43,904 nucleotides of DNA. Source: Mucilaginibacter sp. (GTDB taxonomy: Bacteria; Bacteroidota; Bacteroidia; Sphingobacteriales; Sphingobacteriaceae). The notes beneath the pieces are model-generated. The model made no database searches and was not told where the DNA came from. It saw nothing but the letters and a program-made list of their open reading frames with translations. A program made the translations under genes and the position numbers. Position 1 is the first letter of the stretch. Each line of letters opens with the position of its first letter. Below, one piece after another: positions 23,991 to 33,418 of this stretch. The stretch covers positions 1 to 43,904 of the forward strand of contig JAUCSE010000037.1 of NCBI GenBank assembly GCA_030445275.1, given 5' to 3'.

Positions 23991-24677
23991 ATGGACGCGC
24001 ACATCAGCTTAAAAACTTATATAAAAAATAATCCCAAAGCCATTGGCAAAGTGGTTGACTATAATGCCGGTACCGACCGGCTTTTTTCGTTGGATTTTAC
24101 CGCTGCCAATATTGAACTAACTACAGCCATCATTACTGATACGCAAAAGTTTAGTGATTGGGTTAGGAACAAACTAAAAGCCAATAATTGCCGCTATGGC
24201 ATTGGCGGCTATATGGAACACCGTACTATTTATGCAGTAAGTTCACATTTTGATACAGAAGACGAACCCCGCCGTCTTCATTTAGGCGTTGATATCTGGG
24301 GCGATGCAGGCACATCTGTATACACGCCCTTTGATGGTAAAGTGCACAGCTTTCAGGATAATAACATCCTTGGCGATTATGGCCCGGCTATTATACTACA
24401 GCATAACCTTGATGGTTTAACGCTGTATAGTTTGTACGGTCACCTAAGCCGTAAAAGCCTGGAGGGATTGGCTATTGGGCAGCCAGTAAGTAAAAATCAG
24501 CAGATAGCAACATTGGGTAACAACCTGGAGAACGGCCAGTGGCCACCACACCTGCACTTTCAGCTTATGTTTGATATGGAAGGCAAACATGGCGATTATC
24601 CCGGTGTATGCAAATATTCGGAAAAGGAAAAATACCGCATGAATATTCCTGATCCGGGATTGGTGCTGGGATTTTAA
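23991..24677 (+). CDS. M23 family metallopeptidase without signal peptide
   Basis: A 228-residue protein. The C-terminal 140 residues form an M23 (LytM-like) domain, with HxxxD in RRLHLGVDIWGDAGTSV, YGHLS and HxH in WPPHLHFQLMF; all zinc and catalytic positions are present. The N-terminus has no signal peptide or membrane anchor, which is unusual for an enzyme family that normally cuts cell-wall cross-links. It follows rbfA by 11 bases, probably in one transcript. Confidence 0.87.
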   Translation: MDAHISLKTYIKNNPKAIGKVVDYNAGTDRLFSLDFTAANIELTTAIITDTQKFSDWVRNKLKANNCRYGIGGYMEHRTIYAVSSHFDTEDEPRRLHLGVDIWGDAGTSVYTPFDGKVHSFQDNNILGDYGPAIILQHNLDGLTLYSLYGHLSRKSLEGLAIGQPVSKNQQIATLGNNLENGQWPPHLHFQLMFDMEGKHGDYPGVCKYSEKEKYRMNIPDPGLVLGF

Positions 24678-24729
24678 AGGCTTCCTCTTCGTTAAACTTT
24701 ATATCCGTTTTATTGTCGATATTTATGGT

Positions 24730-25410
24730 ATGATAAAGCGCTTGTTCATAGGCACATTATTAATGGCGGCAATGACAACTATTGCCAATGCTCAGCCGGC
24801 CTTTAAAGGTGGCCAGGAAGCCCTTATGTCCTTTCTAAAAAGCAAAATAGTTTACCCCGAATATTCCAGTAAAAATTGCATTTCGGGCACCATCAATGTT
24901 TCCTTTAGGCTTGATAAAGATGGCCGTATTACTGATGCCAAAGTACAACAGGGTCTGGGTATTGATCTTGACGACGAGGCCTTGCGCGTAATAAAGCTGA
25001 CCTCGAGCAGATGGACTGTACCGGCAGATTTTAATACCACCACCAACCTGGTACAACCCATCAGGTTTGATCCCGACCTTACCAATTGCAGATCAAGTAA
25101 CCCTGCTGATATGCAGGCTGCCATTAACAATTACAAGGTACAACAGGAGCTTGAAAACGCGGTGACCAATTATTACATCAACAAATACCAGGGTAAGGCT
25201 GATCTGTCGAAAGAATCATATATCATCACCCTAAAAAAACAGCTGGGCTTTGATGATGACCTGATAAACGACCTGCTTAAACAAGCTAAGGAAAAATTAA
25301 AACAAGGCGACAAAGACAGCGCCTGCACCGACTGGAACTTTATTCATAATATGGGAAGTAATAAGGCCGATAGTTTTATTGCTAAATATTGCAGCCCCTC
25401 AGCTCCCTAA
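24730..25410 (+). CDS. Secreted TonB C-terminal-domain protein
   Basis: A 226-residue exported protein. The signal peptide ends near IANAQ (residue 21). Residues about 25-110 carry a TonB_C domain (TINVSFRLDKDGRITDAKVQ, ALRVIKLTSSRW). The C-terminal part KQGDKDSACTDWNFIHNMGS is a motif seen in many Bacteroidota TonB-domain proteins. There is no membrane anchor, so it may not be an energy transducer in the strict sense. Confidence 0.82.
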   Translation: MIKRLFIGTLLMAAMTTIANAQPAFKGGQEALMSFLKSKIVYPEYSSKNCISGTINVSFRLDKDGRITDAKVQQGLGIDLDDEALRVIKLTSSRWTVPADFNTTTNLVQPIRFDPDLTNCRSSNPADMQAAINNYKVQQELENAVTNYYINKYQGKADLSKESYIITLKKQLGFDDDLINDLLKQAKEKLKQGDKDSACTDWNFIHNMGSNKADSFIAKYCSPSAP

Positions 25411-25448
25411 AGGAGCAGTATCTATAGTTATCATTTTACTTTTATTTC

Positions 25449-25928
25449 ATGATACAAACCGAACAACAGTTACGCAAAAGGGTAAAAACCTGGATCATTA
25501 TATTTATAGTCGGTTTAGTATTAAGTGGGGTAACCGCCTTCCCTATCGAAACTGAGCTGGCTTTTTTTGCAAAACATGTGCAGGCTTTCCCCGCTTTCAT
25601 ACAGCCCTTGATAATAAAAGTTTACCTGGCTGTAAAAACAACTAATCAAAACTATCCTTATTTAAGTTATGGTACTGATTGGCTTGCATTCGGTCACCTC
25701 GTAATTGCAACGGTATTTATCGGCCCATTAAAAGATCCTGTTAAAAACATCTGGATAATTCAGTTCGGGATGATAGCGTGTATTATGGTATTTCCTCTGG
25801 CTTTCATTGCAGGGCCAATCAGAGGCATTCCCCTTTACTGGCGTTTTATTGATTGTTGTTTTGGTGTTTTTGGCATTATCCCACTTTATCTCTGCTATCG
25901 CGACATCAGAAAACTGGAAAGCTTATAG
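25449..25928 (+). CDS. Small integral membrane protein
   Basis: A 159-residue protein with about four hydrophobic segments (IIIFIVGLVLSGVTA, LVIATVFIGPL, IACIMVFPLAFIAG, CFGVFGIIPLYLC). No family is assigned with confidence. The stop overlaps the sigma-factor stop on the other strand by six bases (TTATAG), a tail-to-tail arrangement without a separate terminator. Confidence 0.72.
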   Translation: MIQTEQQLRKRVKTWIIIFIVGLVLSGVTAFPIETELAFFAKHVQAFPAFIQPLIIKVYLAVKTTNQNYPYLSYGTDWLAFGHLVIATVFIGPLKDPVKNIWIIQFGMIACIMVFPLAFIAGPIRGIPLYWRFIDCCFGVFGIIPLYLCYRDIRKLESL

Positions 25929-26489
25929 AAATAACATGTAGGTTACATGCTTTAATGTTTGCCGTAGTTTTTCAAGGGCTATGCTTACCTGACGTTCAAC
26001 CGTTTTAGGTGAGATGTTGAGCTGACTGGCAATTTCCTTATATTTCATATCGCTGAAACGACTCAGCACAAAAATTTCACGGCACTTTTCGGGAAGGGTA
26101 TTTATAGCAGCGCTGATTTGCCGCGCCAACTCTTTTTCTTCATATCCATTTTCAACAGTACTGCGTACTTCATCAAAAAGATTGTTCTTCTCTAAATAAG
26201 TAACATATAAATTCTCAATCTTTTGGTGTTTTAAATAATTAAGGCTCCGGTTTTGCACCATTTTAAAAAGATAAGAGCTTACCGATGTTGAAAAAACAAC
26301 CTCATGCCCTTTTTCCCACAAAAGCGTGAACACATCAGCAACAATTTCTTCAGCTATAGAAATATCATTTACAAAACGGTTTGAAAAAAGCGTAAGCCGC
26401 GTATAATAAAGCTTAAATAAAGCCTCAAATGCCTTGGCATCGCCTTGTGTAAGTTTAGTAATTAGTAATTCGTTGCTTTTTGTAATCAT
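25923..26489 (-). CDS. ECF sigma-70 factor (RpoE-like, FecI group)
   Basis: A 188-residue sigma factor. Region 2 is the helical FEALFKLYYTRLTLFSNRFV segment, and region 4 contains LPEKCREIFVLSRF followed by the helix-turn-helix KEIASQLNISPKTVERQVSIALEKLR. It likely drives the fecR-susCD genes, which lie divergently 241 bases away. In most Bacteroidota loci the sigma gene is co-directional with fecR, so this divergent layout is uncommon. Confidence 0.92.
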   Translation of the reverse strand: MITKSNELLITKLTQGDAKAFEALFKLYYTRLTLFSNRFVNDISIAEEIVADVFTLLWEKGHEVVFSTSVSSYLFKMVQNRSLNYLKHQKIENLYVTYLEKNNLFDEVRSTVENGYEEKELARQISAAINTLPEKCREIFVLSRFSDMKYKEIASQLNISPKTVERQVSIALEKLRQTLKHVTYMLFL

Positions 26490-26680
26490 TTATTCATGTT
26501 CAATCAAATTGCTTTACTTTTTAAAAAACTTTAACAAGTTAGATAAAAAATTTCAAATGTTTTAAATTTAATATGGAAATAATGATAAAGTAATTATAAA
26601 CATTCTGAATAACGTGTACTAAACACAATTAATTCAGGCTTTTCGGGCTTATTTCCGAATATGTTAAAAAAATATTTTAA

Positions 26681-26725
26681 TTGTCTTTGAGGGTACGCGG
26701 CTTTTCAATTGTCATGCTATTATAA
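26681..26725 (+). promoter_or_regulatory. Candidate ECF-type promoter of fecR-susCD
   Basis: The segment TTGTCTTTGAGGGTACGCGG and, about ten bases on, GTCATGCTATTATA could be the -35 and -10 of a sigma-specific promoter. It differs from the TAnnTTTG housekeeping form. The surrounding 26490-26730 is A/T-rich and shows no gene. Confidence 0.3.
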
Positions 26726-26730
26726 TAAGA

Positions 26731-27795
26731 ATGGACAACGACGAAATAAAACTGTTATTAGTAAAATACATAACCCGCGAGGCCGATGAAGATGAGATCG
26801 GCAGGGTTAAGGACTGGGTAAGCGCGCATCCTGAAAATGAGCAATACTTTGCCCAGTTATACGAAACGTGGCAAAACATGCTGTATTTAAATCCAGAGGT
26901 TATAAATCAGGAAAAAGCCTTTGATAAGTTTTCAGCAATAACAATACCGCATGAATCAAAATACAGACAACTGTTTAAGTGGAGTAAAGTTGCAGCAGTT
27001 ATTACGCTGTTTGGTGTACTTTCAGTTATACTGATCAAGCATTACTCGCAAAATGTTCAAAGCATCAGAGAGGTTGCTACCAACAAAGGAGGCATAAAAA
27101 AGATCATTTTAACTGATGGCACTCTGGTTTGGCTAAATGCAGGCAGCAAGCTGAATTACAACACTGATTTTGACAAAAAAAACAGAACTGTTTACCTGGA
27201 GGGCGAAGCGTTTTTTGAAATAGCACCCGGCAAAAAAACCATTCCCTTCATTGTAAATACAAAAAATTATACCATTAGAGATATCGGTACCAAGTTTAAT
27301 CTGAAGGCATATCCTAATGACGCATTCTTTGAAACAACGGTTGTAAAAGGCGAAGTTTCTGTTGAAGGCAACATAGATAGCAATACACACGAAATGAGTA
27401 GGATATATGTAAAACCACAGCAACTGCTGCGTATATGCTATCATCCGCGTAAAGAAAAATACACCTATAAACCAGACGATACACAGGATGTTAAAAACCT
27501 GAATGAGATACAGGTTTTACAGATTGACTCGGTTAAGATGGATAAGTACGATGGTTGGAAAGAAAATCTGTTGGTATTTGATGGCAACACATTGGATGAA
27601 ATATCAAAAGTGCTGGAGCGCAGGTATGATGTAAAAATAGTTATGGACGATGCCAGCCTGCAAAACATCAGGTATTCAGGCAGTTTTAAAAATATAGCTA
27701 CAATTGATAAGGTATTAGCCTTGATAAAAGGAAATACCGCTATTAATTACACCATAACCGGTAATACTATAAACATTACCAAAAACAACAACTAA
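26731..27795 (+). CDS. FecR-family anti-sigma factor
   Basis: A 354-residue inner-membrane anti-sigma factor. The cytosolic N-terminus (1-80) binds the sigma factor, and a single membrane helix lies near residues 84-105 (VAAVITLFGVLSVILI). The periplasmic FecR domain (about 110-215) has TLVWLNAGSKLNY, VYLEGEAFFEIA and DIGTKFNLKAYPND. A C-terminal DUF4974/STN-like domain begins at LVFDGNTLDEISKVLERRYD. It would receive the signal from the STN domain of the SusC protein encoded next. Confidence 0.93.
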   Translation: MDNDEIKLLLVKYITREADEDEIGRVKDWVSAHPENEQYFAQLYETWQNMLYLNPEVINQEKAFDKFSAITIPHESKYRQLFKWSKVAAVITLFGVLSVILIKHYSQNVQSIREVATNKGGIKKIILTDGTLVWLNAGSKLNYNTDFDKKNRTVYLEGEAFFEIAPGKKTIPFIVNTKNYTIRDIGTKFNLKAYPNDAFFETTVVKGEVSVEGNIDSNTHEMSRIYVKPQQLLRICYHPRKEKYTYKPDDTQDVKNLNEIQVLQIDSVKMDKYDGWKENLLVFDGNTLDEISKVLERRYDVKIVMDDASLQNIRYSGSFKNIATIDKVLALIKGNTAINYTITGNTINITKNNN

Positions 27796-27860
27796 CAATA
27801 AAATATCAGATAACCTTAAATGAAATATATGGCAAAAAAATAACTCTCTCCATAAAAAAA

Positions 27861-27884
27861 CCCGGCGTGCGCTAACACCCCGGG
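27861..27884. promoter_or_regulatory. GC-rich hairpin in the susC leader
   Basis: CCCGGCGTG and CACCCCGGG pair over nine positions with one mismatch around the loop CGCTAA, 74 bases before the susC start. An A-run precedes it, giving a U-tract only on the opposite strand. It may protect or attenuate the fecR-susC message, or stop antisense transcription into fecR. Confidence 0.5.
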
Positions 27885-27957
27885 CTATGTAAGAATCAAT
27901 AGCTAATACCCTACGCTTGGGGAAGCATCGTATTAACTGATTAATAAACACAAATTT

Positions 27958-30900
27958 ATGATAAATTTTGACAGAAAATCTGTAATGGCTGTGCATGCAT
28001 GGCAAAAAACGATTAAAATTATGAAGCTTGTTACTGTTTTGCTCTTTACGGGTATCATGTACATACACGCTGCCGTCCATTCACAAAACATTTACAACTT
28101 TAACCTCAATAACATCTCTATAAAACAGATGTTCAAGCAGATAGAGAAAAACAGTAAATACACTGTTTTTTACCGTCTCGACCAGGTAAATGTTGATAAA
28201 AAAATAAAGGTAGAGCTTCAGAACGCCAGCATTGAAACGGTGATGGCAAATGTACTTCAAAGTCAGCAGCTAACATTTCAGGTGGTTGATGATATCATTA
28301 TCATTAAACCAACCGATGGCAAAAGCATTGCAACCGTTACAGTAACAGGTGTAATAAAAGATGCAAACGGCTCACCACTGCCCGGAGTAAGTGTAAAATT
28401 AAAGGGAAGTTCATTAGGCACAATAACCAACATTGATGGTAAATACAGCCTTACCCTTCCAGACGGTACCGGAACGCTTGAGTTTGCCTTTTTAGGATTT
28501 ACCACACAACAAATACCGGTTAACGGGCAAACTATCATCAACGTAAAATTAATTGAAGAATCAAAGTCATTAAATGAGGTTGTTGTTGTTGGTTATTCCA
28601 CTCAAAAGAAAAAAGATCTGACAGGCGCTGTTGCGGTAGTTGATGTACAGGCGCTTAATAAACAAGCTTCCGGATCAATAAACAGCCAGTTACAAGGCCA
28701 GGCATCTGGCGTTACGGTGATAGGCTCTGGCCAGCCTGGTGCAGAACCACAGGTACGTATACGTGGGTTTAATTCTTTTGGAAATAATAATCCCTTATAT
28801 GTAGTTGATGGTATACCCACTCAGGATATCAGCACTATTAACCCTAACGACATTGAGAGCTTTCAGATATTAAAAGATGCTAGCTCGGCCTCTATATATG
28901 GCGCACGTGCGTCAAACGGCGTGATCATTATAACCACTAGAAAAGGCAAAGGCAAGGTAAGTATCCAATACGATGCATACTATGGCAGACAGGTACCTAA
29001 AAGCGGTAACGTATGGCATACGTTAACCCCGCAGGAGTTGGCTGATCTAAAACACCTGGCCCAAACAAATTCTGGCGTTACCGATTTTCAGGATGACCAG
29101 TATAACCCCGACGGTACAGGTTCAAGCTATACTTTACCAGATTATATTTCTCCGGCTGGTGCAAAAAATGGTGATCCGGCTACCGATCCATCTTTGTATT
29201 ATGTAAATCCGAATTATACCACCTCTGACGATTATAATAGCTTTTACCGCATAACAAAGGCTAACAAAGCAGGAACCGACTGGTATCACGAAATATTTAA
29301 AACTGCGCCTATGACCAGCCACAACTTAGCGGTAAGCTCAGGCGGCGAGCAGGGTAGTTATTTATTTTCAGTAAATTATTTTAACCAGCAAGGAACTCTG
29401 ATCAATACCTACGAAAAAAGGTATACCATTCGTGCCAACAGCCAGCATAATTTCAGCAAACATGTACGCATTGGCGAAAACCTGGCTTATTCCGTAGTTG
29501 ATAACCCACAGGTTTCCATCAACAACGGCGATGCAGTAATAGCCCATGCTTTCAGAGAGCAAACCATCATACCTGTATATGATATTAAGGGCAATTTTGC
29601 CGGCGATAATGGATCAGGCCTGGGTGATGCCTTTAACCCGGTTGCGATGCAACAACGTACCAAAAACAACAAATCTCTTGCTTACCGGTTATTTGGAAAC
29701 GTATTTGCCGAAGCAGACTTTTTGCATGACTTTACTATACGTACCAGCTTTGGTGGCGAAACCGCATCGGGCGCATCGCACAGCTTCACTTATCCTCAGT
29801 ACGAAAACGTAGAGAACTCCCAAACCAATCAATATAATGAAGATTCGTACAGCAACTATAACTGGACCTGGACCAATACTTTAGCATATCATAAAACTAT
29901 ACACAAACATGACATTAAGATTTTGGTAGGTTCAGAAGCCAACCAGAATTATACCAGCAACCTGGGTGGTGCAAGACAAGGTTATTTTAGCTTTGATCCC
30001 AACTATACAGACTTAAACACTGGCGATTCAGGCAGTGCAAGTAATTACAGCTATCGCGGTGAATCGTCTTTGTTCTCCTTATTTGCCAGGGCCGATTACA
30101 TTTTTGATGATAAATACCTGTTTAATGCCACTATCCGCCGGGATGGTGCATCCAATTTTTCAGCTGTTCATCAGTATGGCTGGTTCCCGTCGTTTAGTGC
30201 AGGTTGGCGGGTATCACAGGAAGACTTCCTGAAAGGTGCCAGCTGGCTTAATGATTTGAAAATACGGGGCGGATACGGCATTATGGGCAACCAGCTTAAC
30301 GTAACTTCATCAAATAGGTTTGATGCCTTTAGCAGCGCTGTAGGCCAATCGTACTATGCTATAAACGGAGGCAACAAGGTTGTGGCAGGCTTTTACCAAT
30401 CGCAAATAGGTAACCCTGATGCCAAATGGGAAAAAGATGCCAACACCAACATTGGTTTTGATGCATCACTATTCAACAGTGCGATAACCGTTACGGTTGA
30501 TTATTACCGCAAAGACATTCACGACTTATTGTACAACCCTGAAGTTTTAGGAACTATTGGTAATGGTACCGTGCCTTTTGTAAACATTGCCAAGATGAAA
30601 ACCGACGGTATAGATGCTACCGTGGCTACCAACTTTAAAGCAAACAAAGTAGGTTTTAATGCCTCATTCAACATCACTACGTTTAGCAATAAAATAACCA
30701 AAGTATCCAACGATGCCAACTATTTTGACAGTGATAACCCAAGAGGTTTCGATGTTGGATTTGTACGCAACCAGGTAGGACACTCTTATGGGGAATTTTA
30801 TGGCTACCAAATAACAGGTTTCTGGAACTCGCAACAAGAAATAGATGCAGCTAATGCCAAGGCCCAGAAAGCATCAAATGACCCTAATGCAACCTATCAA

Positions 30901-31509
30901 ACAGATGTTGCTGTTGGTCGGTTCAAATATGCAGATGTTAATGGCGATGGAAAGATCACCGATGCCGATAGAACCTTTATAGGCAATCCAAACCCTAAGT
31001 TTTCTACCGGCTTAAACCTGGGTATTACCTATGCAGGCTTTGATTTTAACGCATTGCTATATGGGGTTTTTGGTAATAAAATATGGAACAACGTAAAACG
31101 CTGGAGAGATTTTTACTCGTCATTTACAACAGCAAAAAGCCAAACTGCACTTTATGATTCCTGGACACCCACCAACCAGAATGCAAAAGCGCCAATTCAG
31201 GAACTTAATTCATCATTTAGCAGCAACGCTCAACCAAATTCATATTTTGTTGAAAATGGCTCATACGTTCGCCTTCGTAATGCACAGTTAGGTTACACAT
31301 TCTCGCCAAACGGACTTAAAAAGTTAGGCATCCAAAAACTAAGAGTGTATTTATCTGGCACCAATTTGTTTACCATAACCGGATATTCAGGTATTGATCC
31401 GGAGTTACAGGGACAGCCAGACAGCCAGGGACACACCACTTTTGGAATTGATGAAGGTACCTATGCAAGTCCGCGTACTTTCTTATTAGGTGTTAATCTA
31501 ACATTATAA
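27958..31509 (+). CDS. SusC/RagA-type TonB-linked receptor with STN domain
   Basis: Outer-membrane importer of 1183 residues working with the SusD lipoprotein. After an extended signal region (to about VHSQ, residue 43) comes an STN domain (about 45-120, FNLNNISIKQMFKQIEKNSK), then a carboxypeptidase-regulatory-like domain (about 128-212), the family motif LNEVVVVGYSTQKKKDLTGA, the plug (RIRGFNSFGNNNPLYVVDG) and the beta-barrel ending in LLGVNLTL. The STN domain marks receptors that signal to FecR. SusD follows after 22 bases. The substrate cannot be deduced. Confidence 0.95.
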   Translation: MINFDRKSVMAVHAWQKTIKIMKLVTVLLFTGIMYIHAAVHSQNIYNFNLNNISIKQMFKQIEKNSKYTVFYRLDQVNVDKKIKVELQNASIETVMANVLQSQQLTFQVVDDIIIIKPTDGKSIATVTVTGVIKDANGSPLPGVSVKLKGSSLGTITNIDGKYSLTLPDGTGTLEFAFLGFTTQQIPVNGQTIINVKLIEESKSLNEVVVVGYSTQKKKDLTGAVAVVDVQALNKQASGSINSQLQGQASGVTVIGSGQPGAEPQVRIRGFNSFGNNNPLYVVDGIPTQDISTINPNDIESFQILKDASSASIYGARASNGVIIITTRKGKGKVSIQYDAYYGRQVPKSGNVWHTLTPQELADLKHLAQTNSGVTDFQDDQYNPDGTGSSYTLPDYISPAGAKNGDPATDPSLYYVNPNYTTSDDYNSFYRITKANKAGTDWYHEIFKTAPMTSHNLAVSSGGEQGSYLFSVNYFNQQGTLINTYEKRYTIRANSQHNFSKHVRIGENLAYSVVDNPQVSINNGDAVIAHAFREQTIIPVYDIKGNFAGDNGSGLGDAFNPVAMQQRTKNNKSLAYRLFGNVFAEADFLHDFTIRTSFGGETASGASHSFTYPQYENVENSQTNQYNEDSYSNYNWTWTNTLAYHKTIHKHDIKILVGSEANQNYTSNLGGARQGYFSFDPNYTDLNTGDSGSASNYSYRGESSLFSLFARADYIFDDKYLFNATIRRDGASNFSAVHQYGWFPSFSAGWRVSQEDFLKGASWLNDLKIRGGYGIMGNQLNVTSSNRFDAFSSAVGQSYYAINGGNKVVAGFYQSQIGNPDAKWEKDANTNIGFDASLFNSAITVTVDYYRKDIHDLLYNPEVLGTIGNGTVPFVNIAKMKTDGIDATVATNFKANKVGFNASFNITTFSNKITKVSNDANYFDSDNPRGFDVGFVRNQVGHSYGEFYGYQITGFWNSQQEIDAANAKAQKASNDPNATYQTDVAVGRFKYADVNGDGKITDADRTFIGNPNPKFSTGLNLGITYAGFDFNALLYGVFGNKIWNNVKRWRDFYSSFTTAKSQTALYDSWTPTNQNAKAPIQELNSSFSSNAQPNSYFVENGSYVRLRNAQLGYTFSPNGLKKLGIQKLRVYLSGTNLFTITGYSGIDPELQGQPDSQGHTTFGIDEGTYASPRTFLLGVNLTL

Positions 31510-31531
31510 TTAACCATTAAGCACGACTACA

Positions 31532-33313
31532 ATGAGAACAAAAATATATATTGCCTTAAGTATGGCGCTTGCCGTATCAATCAGTTCATGTAAAAAATCA
31601 TTGGATAAACCACTTCTGGGATCTTTAGAATCTCCATTGCTTGAAACAAAAGATGGTGTTAATGGCCTGCTCATAGGTACATACGCCGCTTTAGACGGCA
31701 TGGCAGGCGACGCAAACGGCACGTATGCTATTGGCGGTGGCAACCCCTGGGAAACCTCACCGGATAACTGGGTTTTAGGAGGTGTAGCAGGTGGCGATGC
31801 CAATAAAGGCAGTATTGCCGGCGACGTATCTGAGATTGAGCCCATCATGCAGTTTTACAGCGACCCCACAAATGTTTTTTATAATAGTAAATGGAAGGCC
31901 GATTACGAAGGTATTTCAAGGGCTAATACTGTTTTAAAGGTGGTAGCCAAGGTAAGTGCTTTTACCGATGCCGAAAAAGCAAACATTATAGGGCAAACCC
32001 GGTTTTTAAGGGCACATTACTATTTTGATCTGCGAAAGATTTTCAAGAATGTACCTTATATTGACGAAACCACGACCAACTTTAATCAGCCTAATAATAC
32101 CGACGTATGGTCAAAAATTGAGGCCGATTTTGATTTTGCTTATAAAAACCTGCCTTCAACACAAACAAGTGTAGGCATGGTAAATAAATGGGCTGCAGGC
32201 GCTTACCTGGCAAAAACCTATCTGTATGAACAAAAATACCCTCAAGCCAAAGCAGTATTTGATGATGTAATTTTAAACGGTGTTACTTCAAACGGTCTTC
32301 ATTATGGGTTAAATGATAAGTTTGATGACAATTTTACGCCCGAAACAGAGAATCAGAAAGAAGCGATATTTGCCATACAGATGGCTGCTAATGTTGACCC
32401 TGCAGGACCCTCAAATGCCAATAATGGCGATATGCTGAACTTCCCGTACGGTACAGACAGCCCGTTCCCATGCTGTGGTTTTTATCAGCCATCTGCTGAT
32501 TTGGTTAACCATTTCCGTACTGATGATAAAGGCTTGCCTTATTTGGATGATTTTAACAGTCATGCCATAAAAAACGATATGCATTTGGCTTCATCAGCCA
32601 GCTTTATTCCTGATGCCGGAAACATTGACCCGCGTTTAGACTGGACAGCCGGTCGTCGTGGTATACCTTACCTTGACTGGGGTATACATCCAGGTAGTTC
32701 ATGGGTAAGAGATCAAAGCTATGCAGGCCCATACTCGCCAATCAAAAATGTTTACTGGAATGCCACACAGAGTGTTGACGGCGATAACCATTCCTGGGCA
32801 CCCGGATCTGCTATAAACTATAACGTTATACGTTTTGCAGATGTATTATTGATGGCTGCCGAGGTAGAAGCCCAGCTGGGTAACTTTGCACAAGCCGAAA
32901 CCTATGTTAACACGGTACGCAACCGGGCAGCTAATCCTGCCGGATGGGTTCATACTTATAAAAATCCTGCAAGCCCAACATCTGGTTTTACCGATGTCCC
33001 TGCCGCTAATTATAAAGTTAGCCCTTATCCTGCCGGAGCTTTTGCAAGTAAAGATTTTGCACTTAAAGCCATTTATTTTGAGCGTAAAATTGAGTTGGCT
33101 ATGGAAGGTCATCGCTTTTTTGACTTGGTTAGATGGGGTATTGCCGATACAGAGTTAAACGCCTATTTCAAGTATCAAAATACGGTAACCACTGATCTTA
33201 GAAACGGGAAGTATATAAAAGGTAAAGACGATTATTATCCTATACCACAAAGGCAAATTGATTTGAGCGCGAGCGGAGGCAGTCCGGTACTCAAACAAAA
33301 TTCCGGATATTAA
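31532..33313 (+). CDS. SusD/RagB-type nutrient-binding lipoprotein
   Basis: Cell-surface lipoprotein of 593 residues that caps the SusC barrel. The lipobox is SISSC (Cys20), followed by KKSLDKPLLGS. SusD features are TPR-like helices in the first half, the motif NVIRFADVLLMAAEVEAQLG and a C-terminal FERKIELAMEGHRFFDLVRWG. The length is at the upper end of the family. A strong terminator follows the stop, so susCD ends here. Confidence 0.95.
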   Translation: MRTKIYIALSMALAVSISSCKKSLDKPLLGSLESPLLETKDGVNGLLIGTYAALDGMAGDANGTYAIGGGNPWETSPDNWVLGGVAGGDANKGSIAGDVSEIEPIMQFYSDPTNVFYNSKWKADYEGISRANTVLKVVAKVSAFTDAEKANIIGQTRFLRAHYYFDLRKIFKNVPYIDETTTNFNQPNNTDVWSKIEADFDFAYKNLPSTQTSVGMVNKWAAGAYLAKTYLYEQKYPQAKAVFDDVILNGVTSNGLHYGLNDKFDDNFTPETENQKEAIFAIQMAANVDPAGPSNANNGDMLNFPYGTDSPFPCCGFYQPSADLVNHFRTDDKGLPYLDDFNSHAIKNDMHLASSASFIPDAGNIDPRLDWTAGRRGIPYLDWGIHPGSSWVRDQSYAGPYSPIKNVYWNATQSVDGDNHSWAPGSAINYNVIRFADVLLMAAEVEAQLGNFAQAETYVNTVRNRAANPAGWVHTYKNPASPTSGFTDVPAANYKVSPYPAGAFASKDFALKAIYFERKIELAMEGHRFFDLVRWGIADTELNAYFKYQNTVTTDLRNGKYIKGKDDYYPIPQRQIDLSASGGSPVLKQNSGY

Positions 33314-33325
33314 TAAAAATTCAAT

Positions 33326-33361
33326 AAAACTTACCGGAGTCTATTTCTCCGGTAAGTTTTT
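33326..33361 (+). terminator. Intrinsic terminator after susD
   Basis: Perfect 14-bp stem: 33326-33339 (AAAACTTACCGGAG) with 33347-33360, a seven-base loop and a T-run. It separates susCD from the DUF5009 gene. Confidence 0.92.
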
Positions 33362-33418
33362 AAATTGCTGCTTATCACGCTTCCTGCTTTTAGGCTGACC
33401 AATATATTAAACCAATTT

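Noticed and set aside
31510..31848. A 112-codon minus-strand frame over the susD start
   Set aside because: Pro/Ser/Ala-rich composition typical of antisense readings; susD has a convincing lipobox and domain here.
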